Shown: positions 26,875-35,005 of the stretch, piece by piece
How positions within the stretch are numbered: the first letter of the stretch is position 1
Layout: every line of letters begins with the position of its first letter
DNA from: Shewanella khirikhana
Lineage (GTDB): Bacteria; Pseudomonadota; Gammaproteobacteria; Enterobacterales; Shewanellaceae
Assembly: GCF_003957745.1 (NCBI RefSeq)
Contig: NZ_CP020373.1
Span: 2,961,501 to 3,025,500 of the forward strand
Length of the DNA stretch: 64,000 bases
Direction of reading: 5' to 3'
The notes under the pieces: model-generated
What the model saw: only the letters and a program-made list of their open reading frames with translations
Databases searched by the model: none
What the model was told of the DNA's origin: nothing
Translations under genes and position numbers: made by a program

Positions 26875-29091
26875 ATGCTCAAACCCAACACCGGACTCTC
26901 ACCTCTGACCTCACTGCTGACCGACGCTCAGGGCGTACGCTGGTCCCATCAGCGGATGCTGGCCATCGCCAGCCAGCTGGCCATGTTGGTGATTAGCGTG
27001 GTGCTGGTAACCAATGTGATTATCACCCTGGGTGAGCGGCGCTTACAGGAAGAATGGGCCACCCAGAGATACAGCGAACTACAAACCGTGGGCACCATGA
27101 TTGCCGACAAGGTGACCTTTCAGCAGTTTCGCACCCAAACCTTCGCCCGCGGCGAATTGCTGCGCCAATACATGGAAAGCGGCGATGAGGCCATTAAAGA
27201 AAAGCTGTTGAGTCAGTGGACAAGCTTGCAGAAAAACATGCCGGAGCTGATGGGGATAGCTCTGTTTGATGCCCGGGGCGAGTTTATGTTTGCCTCCACC
27301 AACCAGTTTGGCACCCAAACCCTGCCCCCCTCGCTGCTGGGCGGTGCCCGCAATATGGGCGGCAATGAGATTTACAGCTCGCCGATGGAGTTTTTGTCCA
27401 TCAATGGCGGCCTCGAGCCCTACATGTACCAGTTGGCCTGGCTCGAAAACCCGGATCAGACAGTGCGCGGCTATCTGGTCACCTACAACTCCATGCTGCG
27501 CACCCTGGAGCTGGTGAAACCGGCCATCAGTTCCGGCCAATCGCCGATGATGATGTTCGACACCCAGGGCCTGATGTACGCCGGTGCCAGTGATAATCCG
27601 CTGCCAAGGCTGCCCGAATCCCTCAACGCCAGCCTGCGTCAGAGCTATCCGGCACTGTGGCGGCAAATGGCCATGAGCAACTTCGGCCAGTTCCACGGCG
27701 ACGATGCCACCTTCGTGTATCTCAAGGTGGATTTGACCACCCAATACGAAACCCGCCGCGAATACTTTTTGGTGTCCTACATCCGCAACGATGATATCGC
27801 CTCTCGCTTTGCCCGCTGGCAAACCATTCTGATTGTTGGCGCGGTAATTCTCACCCTGCTGGCCTCGGCGGCTGTGGTGCTCACTCACCTGTATCGTCTC
27901 GAGCAGCGCGCCCGCCACAACAGTATTCAACTGGCGGCAGACTTGTTCAGTGGCGATGAAGGCATGCTGCTGGTGAACGACAAGGGCCGGGTACTGAGTG
28001 CCAACCCTACCGCCGGTATGCTGCTGGCGCTGGCGGCCGATCAGCTTACCGACCGCAGTTTGCAGCGCTGTTTGCAGCTCGACGACGACACCTACGCCCG
28101 CATCATTCAAACCGCCCAGAACAAGGGCGAATGGCGCGGTGAGATGAGTCTGGACAATACCCCGGATGCACTGCTGACCGTGCAAATCCGCTATACCCGC
28201 GCCAATCGCGACCGTCAGCGCTACTTCCTGGTGGGCCTGACCGACATCAGTGAGCTGGCCCAAAGCCGCAAGCAGGAATCCCTGCATCGCCTGCTGGCCG
28301 ACAGCGCTGTGGCCACCGCCCTCACCCGCGCCGATGGCACCCTGCTCAAGTACAACAGCGCCTTTGAGCAACTGCTGGATATTGCCGAGCCCATCAGTGG
28401 CAATCTGGCGGATATTCTGGAAAACGATTTGGGCAACCAGTGGCCGCGCATCAGCCAGATGGTGGCCATGCAGGGCAGCTGGCAAGGGCAAATCCTTTGC
28501 ACCAACAATGCCTCCACCTGTTTGCAAGCCACGCTCAAAGGTCATCTCGATGACGAAGGGGATGTGGAATATCTGGTGTGTACCCTGGAGCAGGCCGCCA
28601 GTCGCCGTGGCAAAGACAACGGCCACCTTATCCCCAATCGCAGCACCATTCTGGCCAATATTGAAGATTTGCAGCGCTACTTCGAAGCCCTGGGCGAATC
28701 CAGCCGGAGTGATTCCTGCCTAATGCTGATGGACATCAGCCCATCGGGAATGCTGAGCCATATGAGCGATATCGGCCAGCTGGAGAAGCGCCAGCAGGAA
28801 GTGGAAATGTTGCTGCTCAAAGAGCTGCCATCAAACTTCCAGATCTCCCACTGGCAACTGGGTAAACTGGTGATCATTCTGCCATCCACCGGCAACAACG
28901 AGGCTCACAAATACGCTATGGATGTGCTGGGTGAACTCAACACCCATGGCCTGGGCGAAGGGATTTCCATCGGTATTGCCGCGTATCAGGACGGTCAGGA
29001 TTTGGAAGCCTACATCAGCCACGCCGAAATCGCCCTTAAGCGGGCCAAACAAACCGGCGATCAGAAGATTTGCCAGGCCTTTACCCGCTGA
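26875..29091 (+). CDS. Membrane sensor with PAS domains and degenerate GGDEF domain
   Basis: A 738-residue signalling protein. Order: short cytoplasmic N-terminus, helix 29-51, a periplasmic sensor region of about 260 residues, helix 316-339, two PAS-like domains (about 352-460 and 470-572) and a C-terminal domain (583-738) with GGDEF fold. The latter keeps the late family signature GISIGIAAYQDG and AEIALKRAKQTGDQ, but where GGDEF should stand it has LGKLV (662-666) and the early acidic metal site is also changed, so it should not make cyclic di-GMP. Likely a receptor or partner-binding module. Its 3' end overlaps the convergent gene by 11 bases. Confidence 0.85.
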   Translation: MLKPNTGLSPLTSLLTDAQGVRWSHQRMLAIASQLAMLVISVVLVTNVIITLGERRLQEEWATQRYSELQTVGTMIADKVTFQQFRTQTFARGELLRQYMESGDEAIKEKLLSQWTSLQKNMPELMGIALFDARGEFMFASTNQFGTQTLPPSLLGGARNMGGNEIYSSPMEFLSINGGLEPYMYQLAWLENPDQTVRGYLVTYNSMLRTLELVKPAISSGQSPMMMFDTQGLMYAGASDNPLPRLPESLNASLRQSYPALWRQMAMSNFGQFHGDDATFVYLKVDLTTQYETRREYFLVSYIRNDDIASRFARWQTILIVGAVILTLLASAAVVLTHLYRLEQRARHNSIQLAADLFSGDEGMLLVNDKGRVLSANPTAGMLLALAADQLTDRSLQRCLQLDDDTYARIIQTAQNKGEWRGEMSLDNTPDALLTVQIRYTRANRDRQRYFLVGLTDISELAQSRKQESLHRLLADSAVATALTRADGTLLKYNSAFEQLLDIAEPISGNLADILENDLGNQWPRISQMVAMQGSWQGQILCTNNASTCLQATLKGHLDDEGDVEYLVCTLEQAASRRGKDNGHLIPNRSTILANIEDLQRYFEALGESSRSDSCLMLMDISPSGMLSHMSDIGQLEKRQQEVEMLLLKELPSNFQISHWQLGKLVIILPSTGNNEAHKYAMDVLGELNTHGLGEGISIGIAAYQDGQDLEAYISHAEIALKRAKQTGDQKICQAFTR

Positions 29092-30484
29092 CACCCAACA
29101 GCTGCTCCGGCAGGGATTTCTCACTCACACTGATGATCCCGGAGCGGTTTAAGGTGATCTTGTATCTGGCATAACGGGGCGGTTTGCGCCCCTCGCGGTA
29201 CACCAACACCACGTTGATTTGATAACGGCGCTCGGCGGTCTCGGCGCTGATATTGCCTTCCTGCTCGCGAAACACCCTCACCTTGCCGCGCTCCAGATAG
29301 CGCACAAAGGGCACCAGACTGAATGACACCTGCTCCGACAGGGTGTCGTACCCCGCCAAAAAGTCTTCATCGTTTACCCGGGTGGAAATGCCGTAATGCA
29401 GGTATTCCGCCTCGATGCGGTTTTGCTGGTGACGGCGGCTGAGGATTTCCGTCACCGCCGTCGGCAGGTCTTTACTGCGCATAAAGTCGAGCCACACCTG
29501 CTGGCGGGCAATGACTTTTTGGCTGGAAGTGTCCCGCAGCAATCGGCTCCAGCGCGGGCGGCCGCGCTGAATGGCCCGCCACATGACGTTGCGGATATCT
29601 TCTTTAAAAATCTCGCGAAAACCGTAAATCACCGCCAGGGTAAACAGCAGACTCATGGTCAGGCCGCTGAATACCCCCTGAGCCTTGATGATAAGCGCCG
29701 ACACCACCAACATCACCAAACCGGTGGCAAGGCCAGTGACAAACTTTTTCAGGCCAACACCGAGGGGTTTCAGCTCTTCTTTCAGTACCACCCCTTGCTG
29801 GATAAGCCGCCTGAGCAGCAACATCTTATTGGAGATACGGTTATGATCTGACTTGGTTTTTTCTGAGTTGTAGCGCCTGGAGTCGCGATACTCTGATTCA
29901 CTGCGACACAGTGCCAGCGTCGATTCGCGCACCATCTCAAAGCTTTCAGCTTCCTCCGCCGGCAACTCAGGGGCATGCATCAACAGCTGCAACAGCTTTT
30001 GCTCGCAGTGCCAGGATAAATAGTTGTCGGCGTGTTCAAACCAGGGCTTCCACTTGGGCTCGGTGGGCTCGCTGCGGCGGAATTTTTTCAAGATCCCCAC
30101 CACCTGCTCGCCAAGCTCCGACAGCGCAGGAAAGAATTCCTCCGCCGTTTTCAGTTGCAGCAGCTCCTTGGTGTCATTCTCCATCGCCACCGCAAACTGA
30201 TAGGCAAACAGGTTCAGATAGAGCCTGAACTCTTCCATAGTGCGCTTGTTGAGGCTGATAAAACGGCTTTGCACCAACGGCAGATGCAGGCCGTCGGAAT
30301 AGTAAGCCCGCCGCCCCACAATGGCGCTGTGGAAGTATTCCTCTTCATCCAGGCTCTCGGGGCCAATGCCCATTTCTTTGGGCAGGGCAAAATAGAGATC
30401 CAACCGGCAGGCATCGCCCGTGCCGAGCTGATGGGAAAATTTAACCGAAAGCGCGTCTTCCTGTTTTAACTGAACGTTGGCCAC
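29081..30484 (-). CDS. Hypothetical protein with central pair of membrane helices
   Basis: A protein of 467 residues, family not recognised. Two hydrophobic helices lie at about 249-268 and 271-289 with large soluble parts on either side that should face the same side, presumably the cytoplasm given the basic flanking residues. The C-terminal part (from about 370) looks beta-rich with NVVLVYREGRKPPRYARY. It starts with GTG at 30482-30484 behind GGGAGGCTT. It lies 95 bases after the first FidL-like gene on the same strand, so it might be the last gene of that operon. No function can be assigned. Confidence 0.8.
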   Translation of the reverse strand: MANVQLKQEDALSVKFSHQLGTGDACRLDLYFALPKEMGIGPESLDEEEYFHSAIVGRRAYYSDGLHLPLVQSRFISLNKRTMEEFRLYLNLFAYQFAVAMENDTKELLQLKTAEEFFPALSELGEQVVGILKKFRRSEPTEPKWKPWFEHADNYLSWHCEQKLLQLLMHAPELPAEEAESFEMVRESTLALCRSESEYRDSRRYNSEKTKSDHNRISNKMLLLRRLIQQGVVLKEELKPLGVGLKKFVTGLATGLVMLVVSALIIKAQGVFSGLTMSLLFTLAVIYGFREIFKEDIRNVMWRAIQRGRPRWSRLLRDTSSQKVIARQQVWLDFMRSKDLPTAVTEILSRRHQQNRIEAEYLHYGISTRVNDEDFLAGYDTLSEQVSFSLVPFVRYLERGKVRVFREQEGNISAETAERRYQINVVLVYREGRKPPRYARYKITLNRSGIISVSEKSLPEQLLGVSG

Positions 30485-30579
30485 AAGCCTCCCGAAGGGG
30501 TTGGAAAGAGAGAAAGCGGATTTAAAAAAGTGATTGAAGGCATAAGCTTAGCCTTCCCCTTCAGTGTGCCAAGACAGCG

Positions 30580-31095
30580 TTAATGGATCAACCGGCAACC
30601 ACAGACAGTATTGCTCGGCTGAAACAGCACAATAGCGTAGTCGCGGGCAGTATCCAGCTCGAGGATTTCCAGCTCCAGCTCATGTAAGCCTTTGCCGGAC
30701 AGATTCAGGCCGCTGACATAGGAAACATAGCTCATGTGCATGGGCACTGGCGAGCCGTCCTTGCCGGGCTTTTCTTCCTTGCTGTGGATGGCGATGTTGT
30801 AGCGGTTACCGGCGCCGGGGGAAGTATTGAGTTTCCCCTCCATGCTGATGCTGCCCGCCTGGGTGCCATCGAGGTTGAAGTAACGGTAATGCATCTGCGC
30901 CCGCTTGCCCTTGGTCACCAGATCCACCAGCAGGTACTGACGCGCCTTGCCGCCATCCCCCGGCTCATAGAGTTCTGATGAGCAATTCAGCAAGGTGGTT
31001 TCTGCGCCGCGGGTGAGCGAATAGATAGTACCGAGCGCCAGCATCAGCAGCAGTAAAATACTGAGGTTAATCCCCCAAATCCAGGGCCTAGTCAC
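30580..31095 (-). CDS. FidL/ToxS-like membrane-anchored periplasmic partner, copy 1
   Basis: A 171-residue protein with one N-terminal membrane helix (about 8-27) and a beta-rich periplasmic domain beginning LLNCSSELYEPG and ending NTVCGCRLIH. Such a protein directly behind a ToxR-type regulator recalls ToxS and FidL, which assist their regulator in the membrane; that role is inferred. The GTG start lies inside the end of the regulator gene (8-base overlap, the last codons TGT GAC TAG giving GTG ACT AGG), so translation is coupled. A paralogue with the same overlap lies at 33622-34146. Confidence 0.78.
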   Translation of the reverse strand: MTRPWIWGINLSILLLLMLALGTIYSLTRGAETTLLNCSSELYEPGDGGKARQYLLVDLVTKGKRAQMHYRYFNLDGTQAGSISMEGKLNTSPGAGNRYNIAIHSKEEKPGKDGSPVPMHMSYVSYVSGLNLSGKGLHELELEILELDTARDYAIVLFQPSNTVCGCRLIH

Positions 31096-31849
31096 AGATG
31101 TCGACCTCCTTCAGCCACTCGGGGCTGATAAAGGCTCTGGGCTCACGACCATCGCTGACTTTAAGGTTTCTCACCACCGCCTGACCGAGATAATCGCCAC
31201 GCATGGTGATATTGAGCACCCTTGAGTCGTGACTTAACGACACAAACACGTCGCGCCAGCGCGACTTGCGGCAATCACCAAGGGCACCGGCGATGATAGC
31301 GGCCTTATCCAGTAGCAGCGTATTGTTGCTGCGGGAATGGGCATAGAGCACCAATTTCACCAACTGGCCGTCGGCCTGAGTCAGGGTTTGCACTCGCAGC
31401 GGCGCGGTCGGCGCCAGCTCGCCGACCCGGTAGGCGTAGTAAATACTGGCGCTGATGGCAAGCAGCATCAGCAGGGCCAGCAGCCACACCGGCATTACAC
31501 TGAAGCGGCGGCCAAGGCGAATTTGGCAGCTTTGGTGGGGGGCAGCCTGGGGCACAACCTGCTGGCGCAGCATATAGCCCTGGCCCTTCACGGTTTCAAT
31601 CAACAGCTCGCTGCCGGGACCGATAAAGGAGCGGATCATAAATACCGCCCGGGCAACGGACGAGTCGCTCAAGTCGTCATGGGCTTCATCGCCGCGGCGT
31701 AAATCCGATTTGGAAACCACTTCGTCGGGATGACGCACCAACAACCTCAGCACCTGCAATTCGGCGCGGGGCAAATGCCATACGTCGCCGGAGGCGCTGT
31801 TGGTCAGCTCCCCCCTGGCGTCATCAAACCAGCATTCACCCAATTGCAT
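31088..31849 (-). CDS. ToxR/CadC-type transmembrane winged-helix regulator, copy 1
   Basis: One-component membrane-bound transcription regulator, 253 residues. An OmpR-like winged helix occupies about residues 1-100 (LPRAELQVLRLLVRHPDEVVS, then ARAVFMIRSFIGPGSELLIETVKGQGYML compressed here into its recognisable parts), a single helix spans about 119-139 and a periplasmic domain follows. Two periplasmic cysteines (193 and 252, in GDCRKS and the terminal ICD) are matched in the second copy and could form a redox-sensitive disulfide, as in ToxR. It is divergent from the cytochrome operon across 389 bases. GAGGG precedes the ATG. Confidence 0.85.
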   Translation of the reverse strand: MQLGECWFDDARGELTNSASGDVWHLPRAELQVLRLLVRHPDEVVSKSDLRRGDEAHDDLSDSSVARAVFMIRSFIGPGSELLIETVKGQGYMLRQQVVPQAAPHQSCQIRLGRRFSVMPVWLLALLMLLAISASIYYAYRVGELAPTAPLRVQTLTQADGQLVKLVLYAHSRSNNTLLLDKAAIIAGALGDCRKSRWRDVFVSLSHDSRVLNITMRGDYLGQAVVRNLKVSDGREPRAFISPEWLKEVDICD

Positions 31850-32238
31850 TCCAAACCCTCAACAGTTGCACGGGGCAATTGTAACGGAACGGGCACAAAT
31901 CAACTGTGATCTGGATTAAGGCGCGGTCTTTCTTTGCCTCGAAGGAGGTATCTTTGAAAATTGTGAATCCGCACAGGATGTTGAATCTGCTTCAGTCCAG
32001 CGTTGAAGCGTCATGAAGGTGGATGAATTCACATGAATATTACAAATAGCGCGATCTGACGCGATTATCGCCCTTATTTCCCTGTTGCCATAACGCATAT
32101 CGTTCGAAAACGCCTATCCAAAAACCGTCGGTTCCGCCCCCGGGTTCAAGGGGGATAAATCACAGTCTTCGTTTTACTGGCCGCCATACTGGCTCCATGG
32201 CCACTTGGCCCTGGCATCACACTAAGAGGAATAACTAT
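31850..32238. other. Divergent control region, regulator/cytochrome
   Basis: 389 bases without a gene between the first regulator and the cytochrome operon. It contains a CRP-like site TGTGATCTGGATTAAG (31905-31920) about 55 bases ahead of the regulator ATG, with a well-kept left half and weak right half, and an inverted CCCCC/GGGGG pair near 32138-32155. It is the expected target of the adjacent regulators, but no operator can be named. Confidence 0.5.
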
Positions 32239-33057
32239 ATGAAAATCGACAGACGACAGGCGCTCGGACAAATCATCGGCCTCGGCAGCGCAGCTGGCCT
32301 TGGTCTGGTCAGCACTTCGCTGATGGCCGCCACAGATGAAAACGGCAACTATCAGCTGGCGCTGGGTGAAAAGCTTAAGTATGTACCTCTGGACCCCATG
32401 GCCACCGCCAAACTGGCCTATGAAACCGGCGGCGGCTGTATGCATCAGGTATTCCACGCCACAGTAACCATGCTGGCCGCCTCGGCCAGTGTGGATGCAG
32501 ACAAGTTCAAGAGCATTCCAACCGCACTGGCCGGATACGGTTTTGCCGGGGTGGTGGGACAAGGCACCCTCTGTGGCAACCTCAACGCCATCGGTATGCT
32601 GGTCAACCTGCTCGATGACATCAACGGCCAGAACGCCGCCGTGATTGGCGCCGCCTTCCGCTGGTATGAAAACACCATGCTGCCGCTGGAAACGCCTGAG
32701 TTTATTGCTGGTATTGGCTCCACCGCCGAGAAAACCGCCCTGGTTGGCAGCTCCTCCATCGCTAACAGCGTGCTGTGTCACTCCTCCATCAGTAACTGGT
32801 CCAAGGCATCCGGCAAAACCTTCAGTCAGAAAGGCGAGCGCTGTTACCGTCTGTCGGCCTCCATGGCCTACCATCTGGTTGAACTCCTTAACCGCGCCCA
32901 CAAGGGTGAAGTTATTGCCGGTACCCCTGAAGCCAAGCCTTCCGATGAAGCCCAGCGCTGCCAGACCTGCCACGGCACCACAGAGACCATGGGCCCGGCC
33001 GCCAGCGTCAAGACAGACATGGAGTGCACCACCTGTCACACCGGCCACTTCAATTAA
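32239..33057 (+). CDS. Split-Soret-like diheme cytochrome c with Tat signal
   Basis: Exported electron-transfer protein of 272 residues. The signal MKIDRRQALGQIIGLGSAAG has a twin-arginine pair. The body matches the C_GCAxxG_C_C fold: cysteines 67 (GGGCMHQVFHA), 112 (GTLCGNLNAIG), 180 and 202 (ERCYRLSASMAYHLVELL). The C-terminus has two c-type haem sites, CQTCH (241-245) and CTTCH (263-267). This combination is that of the split-Soret cytochrome of Desulfovibrio; naming it so is inference from motifs. AAGAGGA precedes the ATG. A Tat signal suggests folding, perhaps with a metal cluster, before export, though c-type haem is attached in the periplasm. Confidence 0.85.
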   Translation: MKIDRRQALGQIIGLGSAAGLGLVSTSLMAATDENGNYQLALGEKLKYVPLDPMATAKLAYETGGGCMHQVFHATVTMLAASASVDADKFKSIPTALAGYGFAGVVGQGTLCGNLNAIGMLVNLLDDINGQNAAVIGAAFRWYENTMLPLETPEFIAGIGSTAEKTALVGSSSIANSVLCHSSISNWSKASGKTFSQKGERCYRLSASMAYHLVELLNRAHKGEVIAGTPEAKPSDEAQRCQTCHGTTETMGPAASVKTDMECTTCHTGHFN

Positions 33058-33066
33058 GGAGGCGCC

Positions 33067-33585
33067 ATGAACGCAAAACTACTCTATCCCCTGCTGGGCA
33101 CCTTATTGCTGGGCGCCTGTGGCAGCGATAACGACAGCCCGGACATTGAGCCACCAGAGCCACCGGTGGCCGACACTGTCCACATAGATGAAGCCGAGGC
33201 GCTGAGCCTGGAAGTGGTCAGCTTTGAGCCCTTAACCGGTGAAGTGGAGTTTGTGCTGAAAGATGGCGCCGGACTGGCGGTGACCGAAGCCAAACAGTAC
33301 GAACTGATTTACTTTGGTCTGCCCGCCGAAGGCAAGGCCTCGAGGAATGCCAAGGCGTGGAAGCGCTGGCACGTGACCCAGAGCTTTGTGTGCGGCGACG
33401 TGCCCGCCGACTGTGAAGGGGTACTGACCGAAGGCAATACCAAAGGCCGTTATCTGTTCCAGGCTCAGGGGCTGGATTGGAGCCAGGACGCCCCCGACGG
33501 CACCCTGTCCCGTTATCGACTGGCCATCACCTTCCACGGCGCCAAGGCCAGCAGTGACATGCAATTTGTCGCAGAAGCACCCTAA
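33067..33585 (+). CDS. Lipoprotein encoded with the diheme cytochrome
   Basis: A 172-residue lipoprotein: signal MNAKLLYPLLGTLLL and lipobox LGAC (Cys18), a Pro/Asp-rich linker, then one beta-rich domain (SLEVVSFEPLTGEVEFVLKD). That domain loosely recalls the N-terminal domain of outer-membrane multihaem cytochromes of the OmcA/MtrC type, but there are no haem sites and the likeness is uncertain. Two cysteines at FVCGDVPADC may form a disulfide. It starts 9 bases after the cytochrome stop behind AAGGAGGC, so it is co-expressed and is the likely membrane anchor or partner of the cytochrome. Confidence 0.8.
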   Translation: MNAKLLYPLLGTLLLGACGSDNDSPDIEPPEPPVADTVHIDEAEALSLEVVSFEPLTGEVEFVLKDGAGLAVTEAKQYELIYFGLPAEGKASRNAKAWKRWHVTQSFVCGDVPADCEGVLTEGNTKGRYLFQAQGLDWSQDAPDGTLSRYRLAITFHGAKASSDMQFVAEAP

Positions 33586-33621
33586 GCTGCTACACGCGCC
33601 GTGATGCGACAACGGGGGTCG

Positions 33622-34146
33622 CTAGCCCATGGGCCCCTGCTTTTTTACCTCACAGCTCCACAGGGCGTTGCTGTCATCAAACCCCAGCAGCGCCCGCGTG
33701 CCACTCTGCTCCAGCATCTTAAAATTCACCGGCAGCGACTGACCACGCAGCAAGGGCTCGCGGCCAAGCAGCAGTACCTGCTGCAAATGCTCCGGCAATT
33801 GGGTTTGGGTAAAATCCATCAGCACCTGGCCCCTATCGAGGGACAACTGATAGCAGAGGTTTGCCGGAGCCCAATCCACCAGCTGACCGCTGAGCCGCAC
33901 TGCACCAAGCTCGCGGCCGTCCCGCTCTATGCCGTACACAAGCTCGGCAAGACCCTCACGAATGCGCACATCCAGCAGCACTCGTTTAGCATCGCTTTGC
34001 CCGGCAACAAACATGCTGGAATCGCAGTGAAGCTCTATATCACTGCGCTGATGACTCAAAAGCTGCATCAGCATCAAGCCCAGCAGCGGCAGCGCCACCG
34101 CAACGCCCCACAGCAGGGCCCGGCTCCAGAATGGCGAATTAGTCAC
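33622..34146 (-). CDS. FidL/ToxS-like membrane-anchored periplasmic partner, copy 2
   Basis: A 174-residue protein with one N-terminal helix (about 9-30) and a periplasmic domain starting IELHCDSSMFVAG and ending NALWSCEVKK, matching copy 1 in layout and in the first and last cysteine. I chose the GTG at 34144-34146, not the GTG two codons earlier, because it gives the same 8-base overlap with its regulator as copy 1 (TGT GAC TAA read as GTG ACT AAT). It is convergent with the cytochrome operon, 36 bases apart. Confidence 0.75.
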   Translation of the reverse strand: MTNSPFWSRALLWGVAVALPLLGLMLMQLLSHQRSDIELHCDSSMFVAGQSDAKRVLLDVRIREGLAELVYGIERDGRELGAVRLSGQLVDWAPANLCYQLSLDRGQVLMDFTQTQLPEHLQQVLLLGREPLLRGQSLPVNFKMLEQSGTRALLGFDDSNALWSCEVKKQGPMG

Positions 34147-34843
34147 AGACACCGGCCTCCTTCAGCGCGTTCATATCAAGTGCCAGCATCGCCTCCTGGC
34201 TGCCAAGCAACTTAAGATTCCGGGGCGGTGCACCGGGCTGCTCCAGCACCAGATGCATCAGCTCACCCTGGGTCGCCACCGACACGGTAATCACCGACCA
34301 ATCCGCCGGTTTGCAGCCTTCCAGCACGCTGGTAAGCTCGCCGATAAGCGCATGTGGTTCGCCAAATCTGCGCAGCTCAACCTGCTGCCCGTTGGCAACT
34401 GTCAGCCGCTCAAGCTTGCTGAAAGGCGGTGTGACCCGTGAAGGCATCGCCAGCAGCATCAGCGCCAGCGCCGCACCAATCAGTAGCATCAATCCAAGGA
34501 AAAGAGGTTTGGACATCTCCCCCAACGGGCGGCCAAACAGCGAACGCCCGGGCCGTGGACGTGCATGCAGAATAAAGCCCTGATCGCCTACTACTTCCAG
34601 CAGCCGGGGCCAGTCTTTGCCCATCAGCGCCCCCAGGCTTCGCATCTCACTGTCGAGTCGGGGCTCGGCCACGCCAACCCGTTTGAGGGCACTGAGCAAA
34701 CTGGAGCGGGACACCACCCGGCCACGCTCGCTTCCCAGCATCAGCAGTAAGGCACCCTGAGCCGCCGATAACGCCAGCTCGCGTCCATCGGCAAAAGAGA
34801 GTGTCAAAGCTTGGGGAGAAAACCGCGCCGGGCCTATTTGCAT
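34139..34843 (-). CDS. ToxR/CadC-type transmembrane winged-helix regulator, copy 2
   Basis: Paralogue of the regulator at 31088-31849: 234 residues, starting MQIGPARFSP (copy 1 starts MQLGECWFDD), with a winged helix in residues 1-95, one helix at about 113-133 and a periplasmic domain with cysteines 177 and 233 spaced as in copy 1 and the same C-terminal pattern K-E-x-x-x-C-D. The winged helix is diverged and lacks some charged residues of copy 1, so its DNA target may differ. GGAAGGTGG precedes the ATG at 34841-34843; the frame is open further upstream. It lies downstream of nhaD on the same strand. Confidence 0.82.
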   Translation of the reverse strand: MQIGPARFSPQALTLSFADGRELALSAAQGALLLMLGSERGRVVSRSSLLSALKRVGVAEPRLDSEMRSLGALMGKDWPRLLEVVGDQGFILHARPRPGRSLFGRPLGEMSKPLFLGLMLLIGAALALMLLAMPSRVTPPFSKLERLTVANGQQVELRRFGEPHALIGELTSVLEGCKPADWSVITVSVATQGELMHLVLEQPGAPPRNLKLLGSQEAMLALDMNALKEAGVCD

Positions 34844-34954
34844 ACTGCCACCTTCCGTTAAAAGGGGCGGCAGTATAAAAGGGACCGGCAACCCGGCGTT
34901 GTGATCCAGGCTGCCTAAAGGGAAATATCATCCAAAAACGTGAACCCTGCCGGA

Positions 34955-34985
34955 TTACCTTTGATTCAAATACTTACAAAGGTAA
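34955..34985. repeat. Inverted repeat between nhaD and regulator 2
   Basis: Perfect 9-base arms TTACCTTTG (34955-34963) and CAAAGGTAA (34977-34985) with a 13-base spacer. It could be an operator or an RNA hairpin; no T run follows on the minus strand. Confidence 0.5.
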
Positions 34986-35005
34986 CGCGGCATAAGGGCA
35001 TGTGA

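Noticed and set aside
27079..28626. A 515-codon open frame on minus, antisense to the sensor gene
   Set aside because: Composition is rich in His, Gln and Gly as expected for the reverse of a GC-rich gene; the plus-strand frame has clear PAS and GGDEF-fold features and no homologous motif is seen on minus.
31958..31980. A second CRP-like site (TGTGA followed by ACAGG)
   Set aside because: The right half does not match TCACA; too weak to list.
32146..33048. A 300-codon frame on minus across the cytochrome gene
   Set aside because: The plus frame has a Tat signal, two CXXCH sites and a ribosome site; the minus frame has none.
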